Notes: generated from the letters alone by a model not told the origin. A stretch of DNA of 32,089 nt from LC029 sp036676475 (GCA_036676475.1 JAKFCU010000054.1:1-32089), one strand, 5' to 3'; shown: positions 16,987 through 23,527, counted from the stretch's first letter. Numbers and translations: made by a program.

Positions 16987-17184
16987 GAATCACTCATCGT
17001 ATCGTCAATGACTTCACTGTAGAAGAGTAATAGCATTACTTATTAAAAGGAGGGAAACCCATGGAACAGCTAGACCTGATCACCATGATCAGCAACCTAG
17101 GTTTCCCTATCTCTGTTTCCTTGTATCTATTTACTAGGGTGGAAGCAGGAAGGATAGGATGTGGGAAGCCTAGTAAAGGAAAAT
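16987..17184 (+). pseudogene. decayed second copy of the DUF2922-YvrJ cassette
   Basis: The stretch matches 25320-25575. It contains the last codons of a DUF2922 gene, the spacer with AGGAGGGAAACCC, and a YvrJ start MEQLDLITMISNLGFPISVS at 17061. The YvrJ frame then lacks ~75 bases: the intact copy has GGGTGGAA at two places and here the sequence between them is gone, so the deletion fits slippage between direct repeats. The frame loses its stop and runs into the terminator. The hairpin present between the two genes in the intact copy (25361-25381) is absent here. Confidence 0.8.
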
Positions 17185-17217
17185 GCCCTAACTCAATTCG
17201 AGTTGGGCTTTTTTTAT
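17185..17217 (+). terminator. terminator after the YvrJ remnant
   Basis: GCCCTAACTC and GAGTTGGGC pair around AATTC and are followed by TTTTTTTATTTTT. In the intact cassette the matching site has lost most of this pairing. Confidence 0.85.
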
Positions 17218-17265
17218 TTTTATAAGTGCTTGTAGGTAATAGGCCTTACCGTTTAACATTATTTA

Positions 17266-17407
17266 ATTGTGGCCAAGATACGCATCCAATTTTGCAATAA
17301 ATTCTGAGGTCATCTCAACTTTGTTTGTGACTAATAAAGGTATTCCCTTTCTGCACAATGATGAGTTAAATATGTAAGCTCTTCTTCACCAGCAGTAACG
17401 ACAAAAT
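17266..17407 (-). pseudogene. frameshifted fragment of unknown protein
   Basis: Minus-strand frames read HFVVTAGEEELTYLTHHCAE and, after a one-base shift near 17345, GIPLLVTNKVEMTSEFIAKL followed by DAYLGHN and a stop. The two pieces clearly belong together as the C-terminus of a soluble protein. I cannot name it. Confidence 0.35.
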
Positions 17408-17491
17408 GAATTCGTCATCTTATACATACTTGGTTTTTAAAGAAACGAGTATATATGTGGTAAACTAGAAGAAAGAAATGGAGGGGTACCC

Positions 17492-18064
17492 ATGGTTCTG
17501 AATCCTCAACCAAATGAAAGATATACCTATAAAGATTACCTGGAGTGGACAGATGAGGAAAGATGGGAATTGATCGATGGCGTTCCTTATAACATGACCC
17601 CTGCGCCCTCTCCAGAGCATCAACGGATAACAAGGGAATTATTAACCGAGTTCAACAATTACCTGCGTGGAAAACCATGTGAGGTATTTCCTGCCCCCTT
17701 CGATGTACGGTTGTTTCCTAATGAGAAAAAGAATGATAATAATGTAGTTCAACCCGACCTCACTGTCATATGTAATGAAAATAAAATCACCAAACACGGA
17801 TGCTATGGTGTTCCAGATCTTCTCATAGAGATTTTATCCCCCTCTACTGCAAAGAAGGATAGAAGTGAAAAGAAAAAGCTATATGAACGGTCAGGGGTAA
17901 AGGAGTATTGGATCGTTGATCCCTTTAATTATACGATAGAAGTATTCACCTTATCCGATAAAGGGAAGTATGAAGAAGCTGAACTCTATGGGAAAGAGGA
18001 TGAAATCAAAGTAGGGATATTTGATCAGTTGATAATTCCCCTTCACTCCTTATTTTTGGGATAA
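17492..18064 (+). CDS. Uma2 family (DUF820) endonuclease-like protein
   Basis: The 190-residue protein is of the Uma2 family, a PD-(D/E)xK nuclease fold common in many copies in some bacteria. Conserved features are YKDYLEWTDEERWELIDGVPY at the start (ELIDG glutamate), HQRITRELLTEFNNYL, the catalytic Asp of VVQPDLTVIC and the Glu-x-x-Ser-Pro-Ser-Thr of LIEILSPSTAKKDRSEK (Lys follows), then YERSGVKEYWIVDP. Length is normal. The ATG follows GGAGGGG. Function in this family is largely unproven; it is probably an orphan gene linked to mobile DNA. A terminator follows. Confidence 0.9.
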   Translation: MVLNPQPNERYTYKDYLEWTDEERWELIDGVPYNMTPAPSPEHQRITRELLTEFNNYLRGKPCEVFPAPFDVRLFPNEKKNDNNVVQPDLTVICNENKITKHGCYGVPDLLIEILSPSTAKKDRSEKKKLYERSGVKEYWIVDPFNYTIEVFTLSDKGKYEEAELYGKEDEIKVGIFDQLIIPLHSLFLG

Positions 18065-18094
18065 TACAACACAGTGCCTGCCTCCTGATGAATA

Positions 18095-18132
18095 TGATGC
18101 CCAATCTCCTGTCTGGATGATTGGGCATTTTG
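18095..18132 (+). terminator. terminator of the Uma2 gene
   Basis: ATGCCCAATC and GATTGGGCAT pair around a 17-base loop and are followed by TTTGATGTCTTTT. Confidence 0.75.
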
Positions 18133-18209
18133 ATGTCTTTTGGTTCCGTCAGAAAGGGGCATGATCGTTAACTGCGAAGGATCCCTCGCTGTCTCAGCAA
18201 ATTCTCAGA

Positions 18210-18914
18210 TTAACACCCTTTACCGTATTTAAGCACCAGTTGATCCAACTGTTCTCTAGTCATTTCCCCGGTTCGTACCAGTTCTTCCATGAATTCTTCC
18301 AAGGACAAGCAGGTATCGCCGTTGTCTTCCTCTTTGTACTTCACTTCAAATTGAGAAGGATCTAGGCTTTTGTTTCTGCAAATGTCAATCATATCGACAT
18401 CTAACACCCCCTGTATCCATTCGGCAAATGCTTCATCTAAATTCCCTACCCTCATGGAAGGATCAATTTCCAAGTAATGCTTTTCCTCCGGAAGATATTG
18501 GAGTTGATGGAGGACAGCTTTATTTTCATCGTACAATTGCCCTACAAAAAAGATGAGGCGGGTGTCATTTATCGTTTTATAACACATCCCCTCATAGGCA
18601 ATTTGATTGATTTCGGCACTCGGATGACCATGAGTATACTTACACAACCAAAATTCACCTGGTATCCCCTTCATAATTTCCACTAAACGAGGAAGGTACT
18701 CTTTCTTTATTGCGATACACACCGAATAATTATAACGAACAGGATGTGGATCAATATAATCCATAAGCTCAAACTCCACTTCGCAGCAGTCTTGTTGCTC
18801 TTCTTCAGGCAAACGGAAGTAGTAATAATGAAATTTGTTCCATATCCGTTCGAGATGCTTGCGATTGATTCGGCGGCCGTATAGCACACCATAATACTGT
18901 TCACGCTGAACCAT
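18210..18914 (-). CDS. hypothetical protein, 234 residues
   Basis: I do not recognise a family. The start at 18914 (MVQREQYYGVLYGRRINRKH) is chosen because AGGAGG lies 9 bases before it; the frame is open further up. The protein is soluble, rich in acidic and aromatic residues, with no signal peptide or membrane segment. It ends in a helix LEEFMEELVRTGEMTREQLD that resembles a C-terminal docking helix. It is separated by ~65 bases from the upstream tautomerase gene, with a GTGGTCAAAATTTGACCACC palindrome (18951-18970) in between that could attenuate or regulate it. Confidence 0.7.
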   Translation of the reverse strand: MVQREQYYGVLYGRRINRKHLERIWNKFHYYYFRLPEEEQQDCCEVEFELMDYIDPHPVRYNYSVCIAIKKEYLPRLVEIMKGIPGEFWLCKYTHGHPSAEINQIAYEGMCYKTINDTRLIFFVGQLYDENKAVLHQLQYLPEEKHYLEIDPSMRVGNLDEAFAEWIQGVLDVDMIDICRNKSLDPSQFEVKYKEEDNGDTCLSLEEFMEELVRTGEMTREQLDQLVLKYGKGC

Positions 18915-18950
18915 AACGAGGTTCCTCCTACTTATACTTCTAACGAGAAG

Positions 18951-18970
18951 GTGGTCAAAATTTGACCACC
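18951..18970. promoter_or_regulatory. 20-base perfect palindrome
   Basis: GTGGTCAAAATTTGACCACC reads nearly the same on both strands (GGTGGTCAAA/TTTGACCACC). It lies between the tautomerase and the 234-residue gene, overlapping the start of that gene's longer alternative frame. It could be an operator or a weak terminator; there is no long T-run. Confidence 0.45.
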
Positions 18971-18978
18971 TCTTAAAA

Positions 18979-19368
18979 TCAAACATTCACGTTATAATTT
19001 AATGCCAACTCATCCCCAGGCAATCCTCTTATTCCCCAATTATGTTTTGGAGTCTCAAAAATAGTTATCTCAATGTCCTGCGGGGATATATGTAATTCGC
19101 TATTTATACGTTCAAATAGTAAGTTTATCAATTGCTTTTTAGCTTCTACTGTTCTACCCTCAAAGATACTAATTTCAATCACTGTATATGCTTCTGTTCT
19201 TCCATTTGCAAAGTAAAAATCCTCTTTGTCCATCGGGAAAAACCGATGAAACCTCTTATCAGATGGAAACTTAAATGCATCCATTACACACAAATGAATA
19301 ACATTCGATAGTGTCTCTTTAATTGGATTTAACTTTTCTTTAATACCAAAAATTTTAATTTGTCCCAT
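18979..19368 (-). CDS. tautomerase family protein lacking Pro-1
   Basis: The 129 residues match the Tautomerase_2 (MSAD/4-oxalocrotonate-like) superfamily: DAFKFPSDKRFHRFFPMDKEDF, TVIEISIFEGRTVEAKKQLI, then the end FETPKHNWGIRGLPGDELAL. Members normally use an N-terminal proline exposed after Met removal; here the protein starts MGQIKIFGIK, so the catalytic proline is absent. Either this subgroup works differently or it is not a tautomerase. A modest AAAGGTTGAG lies upstream of the ATG. Confidence 0.75.
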   Translation of the reverse strand: MGQIKIFGIKEKLNPIKETLSNVIHLCVMDAFKFPSDKRFHRFFPMDKEDFYFANGRTEAYTVIEISIFEGRTVEAKKQLINLLFERINSELHISPQDIEITIFETPKHNWGIRGLPGDELALNYNVNV

Positions 19369-19701
19369 TTCTCATCTCAACCTTTCTCTTCTTTTCTAAA
19401 CTCAACTCAACCCTACTAACGTAACTAATATTCTATTAAAGAGGATAAAATTCCTTCCTAATCTATCCAGCTAAATAGTTAAGAATCATCTGCTCCTCAA
19501 CAAACGATCCCTTTGTGCCACGTGACTAATTATTATTTTGAATAATAGTTATTCATAATCGATGATTAAACGTTTAAGATATTTATTCAACATTTTAGTA
19601 AGCACAAATAGCTACGTATTTCAAATTAGGAATATCATCAAAGAGCACAAAATTCTATCATATTGAATTGACCTCAGACCATTTTTAATGACAATGACTA
19701 A
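19369..19701. other. intergenic region with a candidate activator site
   Basis: The region is AT-rich and holds no gene. It contains the inverted repeat GAATAATAGTTATTC (19540-19554) followed by TTATTCATAAT, about 150 bases upstream of the sigma-54 promoter. A related repeat, TTATTCAT-AA-ATGAATAA, sits upstream of the second sigma-54 promoter at 21711-21728. Both are at a distance usual for enhancer sites of sigma-54 activators. Confidence 0.4.
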
Positions 19702-19718
19702 TTGGCACGATAATTGCT
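19702..19718 (+). promoter_or_regulatory. sigma-54 (SigL) promoter of the glutamate dehydrogenase operon
   Basis: TTGGCACGATAATTGCT matches the -24/-12 consensus TTGGCACNNNNNTTGC(A/T) at every fixed base, with GG and GC 12 bases apart. It stands ~50 bases before the small zinc-ribbon ORF, which precedes gudB in the same direction. In B. subtilis the arginine/glutamate catabolic rocG and roc operons use SigL with the activator RocR. Confidence 0.85.
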
Positions 19719-19768
19719 GTATAAACAGTGTGATTATTTCATTTCTAAAATATGAGAGGAGATTGGTG

Positions 19769-19915
19769 ATGACACTTACACTTGTAGAAAAATGTATCAG
19801 TTGTAATCAGGAATTGGCACCATGGGAAAGAAACCGAGCTGATTGCCTTGTTTGCCGAGAAAGGGCGATTGAGGTTTATGGAGATGATATTCAGGATTTT
19901 GAAGATAAACTTTAG
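19769..19915 (+). CDS. 48-residue zinc-ribbon-like protein
   Basis: The ATG at 19769 follows AGAGGAG. The product MTLTLVEKCISCNQELAPWE...CLVCRERAIEVYG has two CxxC pairs 19 residues apart (CISC and CLVC), the pattern of a small zinc ribbon, and an acidic tail DDIQDFEDKL. It lies between the sigma-54 promoter and gudB with 44 bases to the gudB start, so it is very likely cotranscribed. Its role is unknown; it might be a small regulator or chaperone of the operon. Confidence 0.7.
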   Translation: MTLTLVEKCISCNQELAPWERNRADCLVCRERAIEVYGDDIQDFEDKL

Positions 19916-19959
19916 GACGTTTAAATAATTAACCATTTTATTAAAAAGGTGATTGGTAT

Positions 19960-21231
19960 ATGAGTAATGGTCAAATAGCGATTCAGGAAAAGCAACATCC
20001 TTCTCTCTTGGAGTCAACCCAAAATATTATAAAAGAAGCACTTTCGCATCTTAGCTATCATCAGTCCATCTATGATCTTTTAAAGGAACCTTTAAGAGTA
20101 TTAACGGTTCGTATCCCAATCCGTATGGATGATGGATCTGTAAAGGTTTTTACAGGGTACCGTTGTCAACATAATGATGCGGTAGGACCTACGAAAGGTG
20201 GCATTCGCTTTCATCCAGAGGTAACAGCGGATGAAGTTAAAGCCCTATCCATATGGATGAGTATTAAATCTGGAATTACTGGTCTGCCTTATGGAGGAGG
20301 AAAGGGCGGAATCCAGTGTGACCCGCGTACCATGTCCTTTCCCGAATTAGAGCGTTTAAGTCGTGGGTATGTTCGCGCAATTAGTCAGATTGTGGGTCCA
20401 ACCAAAGATATTCCTGCTCCTGACGTTTTTACTAACTCTCAAATAATGGCTTGGATGATGGATGAATACAGCCAGATTCGTGAATTTGAATCCCCTGGAT
20501 TTATTACAGGTAAACCTTTGGTTTTAGGAGGATCTTTAGGGAGAGAATCGTCAACAGCCAAAGGGGTAACTATTGTAATGAAGGAAGCTGCTAAGATATT
20601 GGGAATGTCAATCGAAGGATCTCGAATTATTGTTCAAGGGTTTGGAAATGCCGGAAGCTTTCTCGCAAAGTTTCTCGATGATGCAGGAGCGAAGGTTGTT
20701 GGGATTTCAGATGCGTATGGAGCTTTATATAATCCGAATGGACTAGATATTCCTTCTCTCCTGGATAAACGGGATTCCTTTGGAACTGTAACAACTTTAA
20801 TGTCTGATAGAATTTCAAATCAAGAGTTATTAGAAAAAGAATGCGATATTCTTGTTCCTGCTGCTATTGAAAACCAAATTACAGAAGAAAATGCTTCAAA
20901 AATCAAGGCGAAAATCGTGGTAGAGGCTGCAAATGGACCAACTACGCTAAAAGCAACAGAAATACTGACTGAAAGAGGGATATTGATTGTCCCAGATGTG
21001 CTTGCAAGTGCCGGTGGAGTAGTGGTCTCCTATTTTGAATGGGTGCAAAATAATCAAGGATACTATTGGACGGAAGAAGAAGTCAATGAAAAGCTAGAAA
21101 AGAAACTCATTCAGTCTTTTGAAAATATATATCGGACCTCTCAAGATAAAAAAGTTAATATGAGATTAGCCGCCTATATTGAAGGTATAGCTCGAATGGC
21201 AGAGGCTATAAGATGGCGGGGCTGGATTTAG
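19960..21231 (+). CDS. gudB: NAD-dependent glutamate dehydrogenase
   Basis: The 423-residue enzyme oxidatively deaminates glutamate to 2-oxoglutarate and ammonia. The catalytic core is complete: GGIRFHPEV, the lysine motif GLPYGGGKGGI, IPAPDVFTN, the nucleotide fold GFGNAGSFLA, VEAANGPTT and DVLASAGGVVVSYFEWVQN. The end YYWTEEEVNEKLEKKL shows none of the tandem duplication that inactivates B. subtilis 168 GudB. The size matches GudB/RocG; the two cannot be told apart here. A sigma-54 promoter at 19702-19718 suggests RocG-like catabolic control. The ribosome binding site is AAAAAGGTG. Confidence 0.93.
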   Translation: MSNGQIAIQEKQHPSLLESTQNIIKEALSHLSYHQSIYDLLKEPLRVLTVRIPIRMDDGSVKVFTGYRCQHNDAVGPTKGGIRFHPEVTADEVKALSIWMSIKSGITGLPYGGGKGGIQCDPRTMSFPELERLSRGYVRAISQIVGPTKDIPAPDVFTNSQIMAWMMDEYSQIREFESPGFITGKPLVLGGSLGRESSTAKGVTIVMKEAAKILGMSIEGSRIIVQGFGNAGSFLAKFLDDAGAKVVGISDAYGALYNPNGLDIPSLLDKRDSFGTVTTLMSDRISNQELLEKECDILVPAAIENQITEENASKIKAKIVVEAANGPTTLKATEILTERGILIVPDVLASAGGVVVSYFEWVQNNQGYYWTEEEVNEKLEKKLIQSFENIYRTSQDKKVNMRLAAYIEGIARMAEAIRWRGWI

Positions 21232-21248
21232 GTCAGCGGGCGGGAAAA

Positions 21249-21290
21249 CCAAAGGCCAATGGAACTATACCATTGGCCTTTGATTTTTTC
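21249..21290 (+). terminator. terminator of gudB
   Basis: AAAGGCCAATGG and CCATTGGCCTTT pair around AACTATA and are followed by GATTTTTTCC, 18 bases after the stop codon. Confidence 0.9.
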
Positions 21291-21293
21291 CCC

Positions 21294-21718
21294 TTAATTC
21301 AGCGCGCCTGTAAAAGCTCCTTTCTCATAACCAAACCATTCACTTTCCAACAAATTTTCCGGTATGGAGCCACAATTAATTTTGACAAAGGTCTTAGCCT
21401 TCCGAGTACTAAGATGATAGATCGCATCCGCTATTAATTCCTTGCCCACACCAGATTCCCCATAGATGGTCACGGTTGACTCCACACGTATTACTTTTAC
21501 GACTTCAGACATCAGCTCTTCCATTTGTTCAGATTGATAGATAATAGGTTTTTCAGTGTTATGTTGAACTTTCGGAGAATATTGACTTCTTTTCGATACT
21601 TTTCGGTTAACATCTTTGCTTCTTCTAGTTCTTCCTTCAAGGTCGTTACTTCCGTAATACCACGGGAAGCAATGACAATACGTTCCATATTCATTAGATA
21701 TATCTCTTTTTTATTCAT
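21294..21718 (-). pseudogene. sigma-54-dependent activator (RocR/PAS type) fragment
   Basis: Two overlapping frames form one damaged activator. The first (MERIVIASRGITEVTTLKEE...EKYRKEVNILRK) is the end of a PAS sensor and linker. After a shift near 21540 the second reads EKPIIYQSEQMEELMSEVVK, then the AAA+ domain with Walker A GESGVGKEL and the sigma-54 contact loop GYEKGAFTGA. It ends there, so most of the AAA+ domain, Walker B and the DNA-binding domain are lost. The PAS N-terminus is missing too. It is convergent with gudB and divergent from the permease fragment, as an activator gene of this operon would be. Confidence 0.85.
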
Positions 21719-21728
21719 AAATGAATAA
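21711..21728. promoter_or_regulatory. candidate enhancer site for a sigma-54 activator
   Basis: TTATTCAT and ATGAATAA form an inverted repeat with a two-base spacer, 70 bases upstream of the sigma-54 promoter at 21797. A similar motif lies upstream of the gudB promoter. The assignment is by position and shared motif only. Confidence 0.4.
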
Positions 21729-21796
21729 TCATATTTGTTTTTGAATTAATTTTCCTTTTAAAGCTGTATTAAGGGTAATTTTATATATCATCACAA

Positions 21797-21813
21797 TTGG
21801 CATAAAACTTGCA
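21797..21813 (+). promoter_or_regulatory. sigma-54 promoter of the decayed permease gene
   Basis: TTGGCATAAAACTTGCA fits the -24/-12 consensus with one change (T for C at the seventh base) and correct GG-GC spacing. It precedes the amino-acid permease remnant by about 55 bases and is divergent from the activator fragment. Confidence 0.75.
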
Positions 21814-21866
21814 ATGTTATAGCATAGTTTACTTTCAAACTATTGATGATATTATGATGGGAGGAA

Positions 21867-22079
21867 TTGTGGCTTTTCCCTGGTCTGTCCTATGTTACGA
21901 TATTCGCTATGGCTGGTATTCTCATTTCCATGGCATTCATCGAATCCATGCGTTCGCAAATTTTTCTTACTCTACTCATTACCGTAGCGGTTATTGGCTC
22001 ATACTTTATCTTTAAGCGAAAATCGAATACTTTATTGGAAGCCCATGACGAAGTGGTACTGAAAACTGGAAATGATTAA
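21867..22079 (+). pseudogene. amino-acid permease, C-terminal remnant
   Basis: The frame reads WLFPGLSYVTIFAMAGILIS, then MAFIESMRSQIFLTLLITVA and FKRKSNTLLEAH, which are the last two membrane segments of an APC-family amino-acid permease (RocE/GabP type). The first ~400 residues are missing, while the sigma-54 promoter and leader survive at about the right place, so one internal deletion probably removed nearly the whole coding region. Confidence 0.75.
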
Positions 22080-22178
22080 ACCGGAGAAATAAGCCAACTG
22101 ACACTTTTCCATTTGTTCTTGTAACAGTATGAATTGTCTTAGGATCATTTCAAATGAACGAATAACGCTTAATATATT

Positions 22179-22224
22179 AAAGCCAGTTATATTGCTCGAA
22201 TAGCTCAAACAACATAGCTGGCTT
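22179..22224 (+). terminator. terminator of the permease remnant
   Basis: AAGCCAGTTAT and ATAGCTGGCTT pair (one mismatch) around a ~22-base loop; a weak T-rich stretch follows. It lies 100 bases after the permease stop. Confidence 0.5.
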
Positions 22225-22315
22225 CGATCGTCTTTACCTCTCCGCTCTCTCGGAGTCTAGAAGATTGCTCAGTTATTACCTATTAAACTTTAAAAAAGCT
22301 AATCATCTTTGATTT

Positions 22316-22697
22316 CTTGTTTCTCCTTCATTCTATTGTCAAAGTTTCTTTCGTTGGACAAGTCCTGTCAAAAATGCAAGCATGACATGAACACCTGCTT
22401 TAATGGTCATCTGCACTACGTCGAGATACGGGTCAAGACAACCAATATCCATGGCCTGAATGCGAGGATGGCTTCCTGCTAAATAAACCATTTATCTGTC
22501 CTCATTCCACCATTCCTTCAGTGATTTTGAATTAAAAATCCATGCAACCCCATATTATAGACATCTTCACCAAGATTAGTGCCGCTATCAATCAGATTTC
22601 GAAGGGGCGGACCATTATCTTCTTGACTTCGCAAATCAACATGGGTATCCATCTGCAGGATTCCAATTCGTTGATTCGGATGGGCCCTGGAAAAATG
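22316..22697 (-). pseudogene. ureohydrolase (agmatinase/formimidoylglutamase family) remnant
   Basis: Minus-strand frames give HPNQRIGILQMDTHVDLRSQ, which carries the metal-binding DTHVD motif (normally DAHxD), followed by NGPPLRNLIDSGTNLGEDVY and, after a shift in a T-run, GFFNSKSLKEWWNEDR. A later piece reads AGSHPRIQAMDIGCLDPYLD and AGVHVMLAFLTGL, the C-terminal region of the family. The N-terminus, a middle stretch and some frame continuity are lost. Ureohydrolases feed arginine or histidine breakdown into glutamate, which fits the neighbouring glutamate dehydrogenase. Confidence 0.75.
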
Positions 22698-22742
22698 AAA
22701 ATAGCCCTGAACTTCAAAAGTTTGAAGTTCAGGGCTATTATG
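22698..22742 (-). terminator. strong terminator at the end of the RNA array
   Basis: AATAGCCCTGAACTTCAAA and TTTGAAGTTCAGGGCTATT form a 19-base perfect stem around a 3-base loop. On the minus strand TTTCATTTTTCC follows; on the plus strand TATGTTTTTTATC. It lies 25 bases after the tRNA-Asn-like gene and seems to end the whole minus-strand RNA array; it can work in both directions. Confidence 0.85.
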
Positions 22743-22766
22743 TTTTTTATCAATATGTATGGTGGA

Positions 22767-22848
22767 TGGAGCATAGCGGGATCGAACCTCCAACCTACCG
22801 GTTAACAGCCGGTTGCTCCACCATTGAATAAGAGGAAACACCATGCAC
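22767..22848 (-). tRNA. tRNA-Asn(GUU)-like, altered D-arm
   Basis: The 3' two-thirds are a normal tRNA-Asn: anticodon arm ACCGG-CTGTTAA-CCGGT (GUU), variable loop, and T-arm with GGTTCGATCC. The acceptor strands GGTGCAT and ATGCTCC pair with one T-T mismatch. Between the 5' acceptor and the D-stem the sequence is about 11 bases too long, and the usual TAGCTC is replaced; only a wobble-rich D-stem GTTTC/GGAGC can be drawn. No CCA follows the discriminator A. It is either a degenerate copy or an unusual tRNA. It is the last member of the array, ~14 bases after the SRP RNA. Confidence 0.55.
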
Positions 22849-22861
22849 CCATCTTGGATAC

Positions 22862-23106
22862 GAATAACCAAGCGTTACTTGTGTCGTTAGCTCGAACCAG
22901 GCTACCCTACGGCACATAGAAGGCTCCACTTATGGCTGCTTCCTTCCGGACCTGACCAGATTCATGGGTTTCCATTGCGTAGGACCTGCTTGTCCACACC
23001 ACTTGCACAAGGCAGACCTCACATATTCGCACCGCAGATGGGATTTCAATCCTGCTAAGGCGGATTGCAGGTTACAGGGCACCGCCATCTCCCCATCTAG
23101 CATGGT
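22862..23106 (-). ncRNA. scr: SRP RNA (Bacillus long type, scRNA)
   Basis: This is the RNA core of the signal recognition particle. The minus strand carries the conserved domain IV, GTCAGGTCCGGAAGGAAGCAGC, with the flanking GGAAACCCATGAA. The Alu-domain start CTAGATGGGGAGATGGCGG, GTGCCCTGTAACCTGC and the closing GCCGTAGGGTAGCCTGGTTCGAGCTAAC resemble B. subtilis scRNA. About 245 bases in length, it includes the Alu part typical of Bacilli. It looks intact. It lies between the 6S-like RNA and the tRNA-Asn-like gene. Confidence 0.93.
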
Positions 23107-23125
23107 ATGTATTTATAAATATTAT

Positions 23126-23310
23126 GTCCCGCAAATGCCGTCTTCCTGATTTGTTTTGTTAACCCGCGCTCTCGCAGGTGGGTTTCCGCATGCTAACATT
23201 CTCGCGATCCCAGTCAAAGGAGTGGGCATGGCGTCTGTCAACCCATCTAAGAATCCCTAAAAAACAGTACGGTTTAAAACATAAAAGGAATACGTACGTA
23301 CATCGCAGGA
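23126..23310 (-). ncRNA. ssrS: 6S RNA candidate
   Basis: 6S RNA binds sigma-A RNA polymerase as a promoter mimic. Evidence here: a 185-base stretch whose ends pair as a long closing stem (5' TCCTGCGATGTACGT with 3' ACGGCATTTGCGGGA, one bulge). There is an extended imperfect hairpin in between and a 3'-side segment GCATGCGGAAACCCACCT followed by a GCG-AGAG-CGC hairpin, reminiscent of Firmicute 6S RNAs. No other known RNA fits the size and closing stem. It begins 20 bases after the tRNA-Arg 3' end and ends 19 bases before the SRP RNA. The identification is from structure and memory of the family, not from an alignment. Confidence 0.55.
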
Positions 23311-23330
23311 TATGTATCCTGATGTAAATT

Positions 23331-23504
23331 TGGCGCGCTCGAAGGGATTCGATTGGTGTACCTTGACATCAAGGGTTAACACCCTCCATTTTGATAAAAT
23401 AGATTTTATCAAAATGGACCCGCAGGGTTGATGTCAAGGTACACCAAACTCCTGGCAAACCTAATACCGAAGACCAGTGCTCTATCCAGCTGAGCTACGA
23501 GCGC
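23331..23504 (-). tRNA. tRNA-Arg(UCG) interrupted in its T-loop
   Basis: The minus strand starts GCGCTCGTAGCTCAGCTGG. It has anticodon loop CTTCGGT (UCG) and ends TCGAATCCCTTCGAGCGCGC + CA, so both acceptor strands and the encoded CCA are present. Between T-loop positions U55 and C56 a 95-base palindrome is inserted. Without it the tRNA would be ~79 bases. The insert would fold out as a hairpin from the T-loop, which normally contacts the D-loop, so function is doubtful unless the insert is removed. There is also weak pairing in the anticodon and T stems. Confidence 0.8.
23353..23447 (-). repeat. palindromic element in the tRNA-Arg T-loop
   Basis: The 95 bases form an imperfect palindrome: outer arms TTGGTGTACC/GGTACACCAA, a conserved core CTTGACATCAAGGG/GGGTTGATGTCAAG and a central stem CCATTTTGATAAAAT/ATTTTATCAAAATGG. 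Within each arm AGGG...CCCT and ACCC...GGGT can make small side hairpins, so the RNA can draw as a stem with three arms. The right half is identical to 7177-7218. A related element sits in rnpB copy 2. Confidence 0.85.
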
Positions 23505-23527
23505 ATTTTGATACTAATTTATTGGCA

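Noticed and set aside
22518..22871. 117-residue minus frame spanning the tRNA-Asn and terminator as one protein
   Set aside because: Its first half is the translation of tRNA and terminator sequence. Only the part below 22698 is a ureohydrolase remnant.
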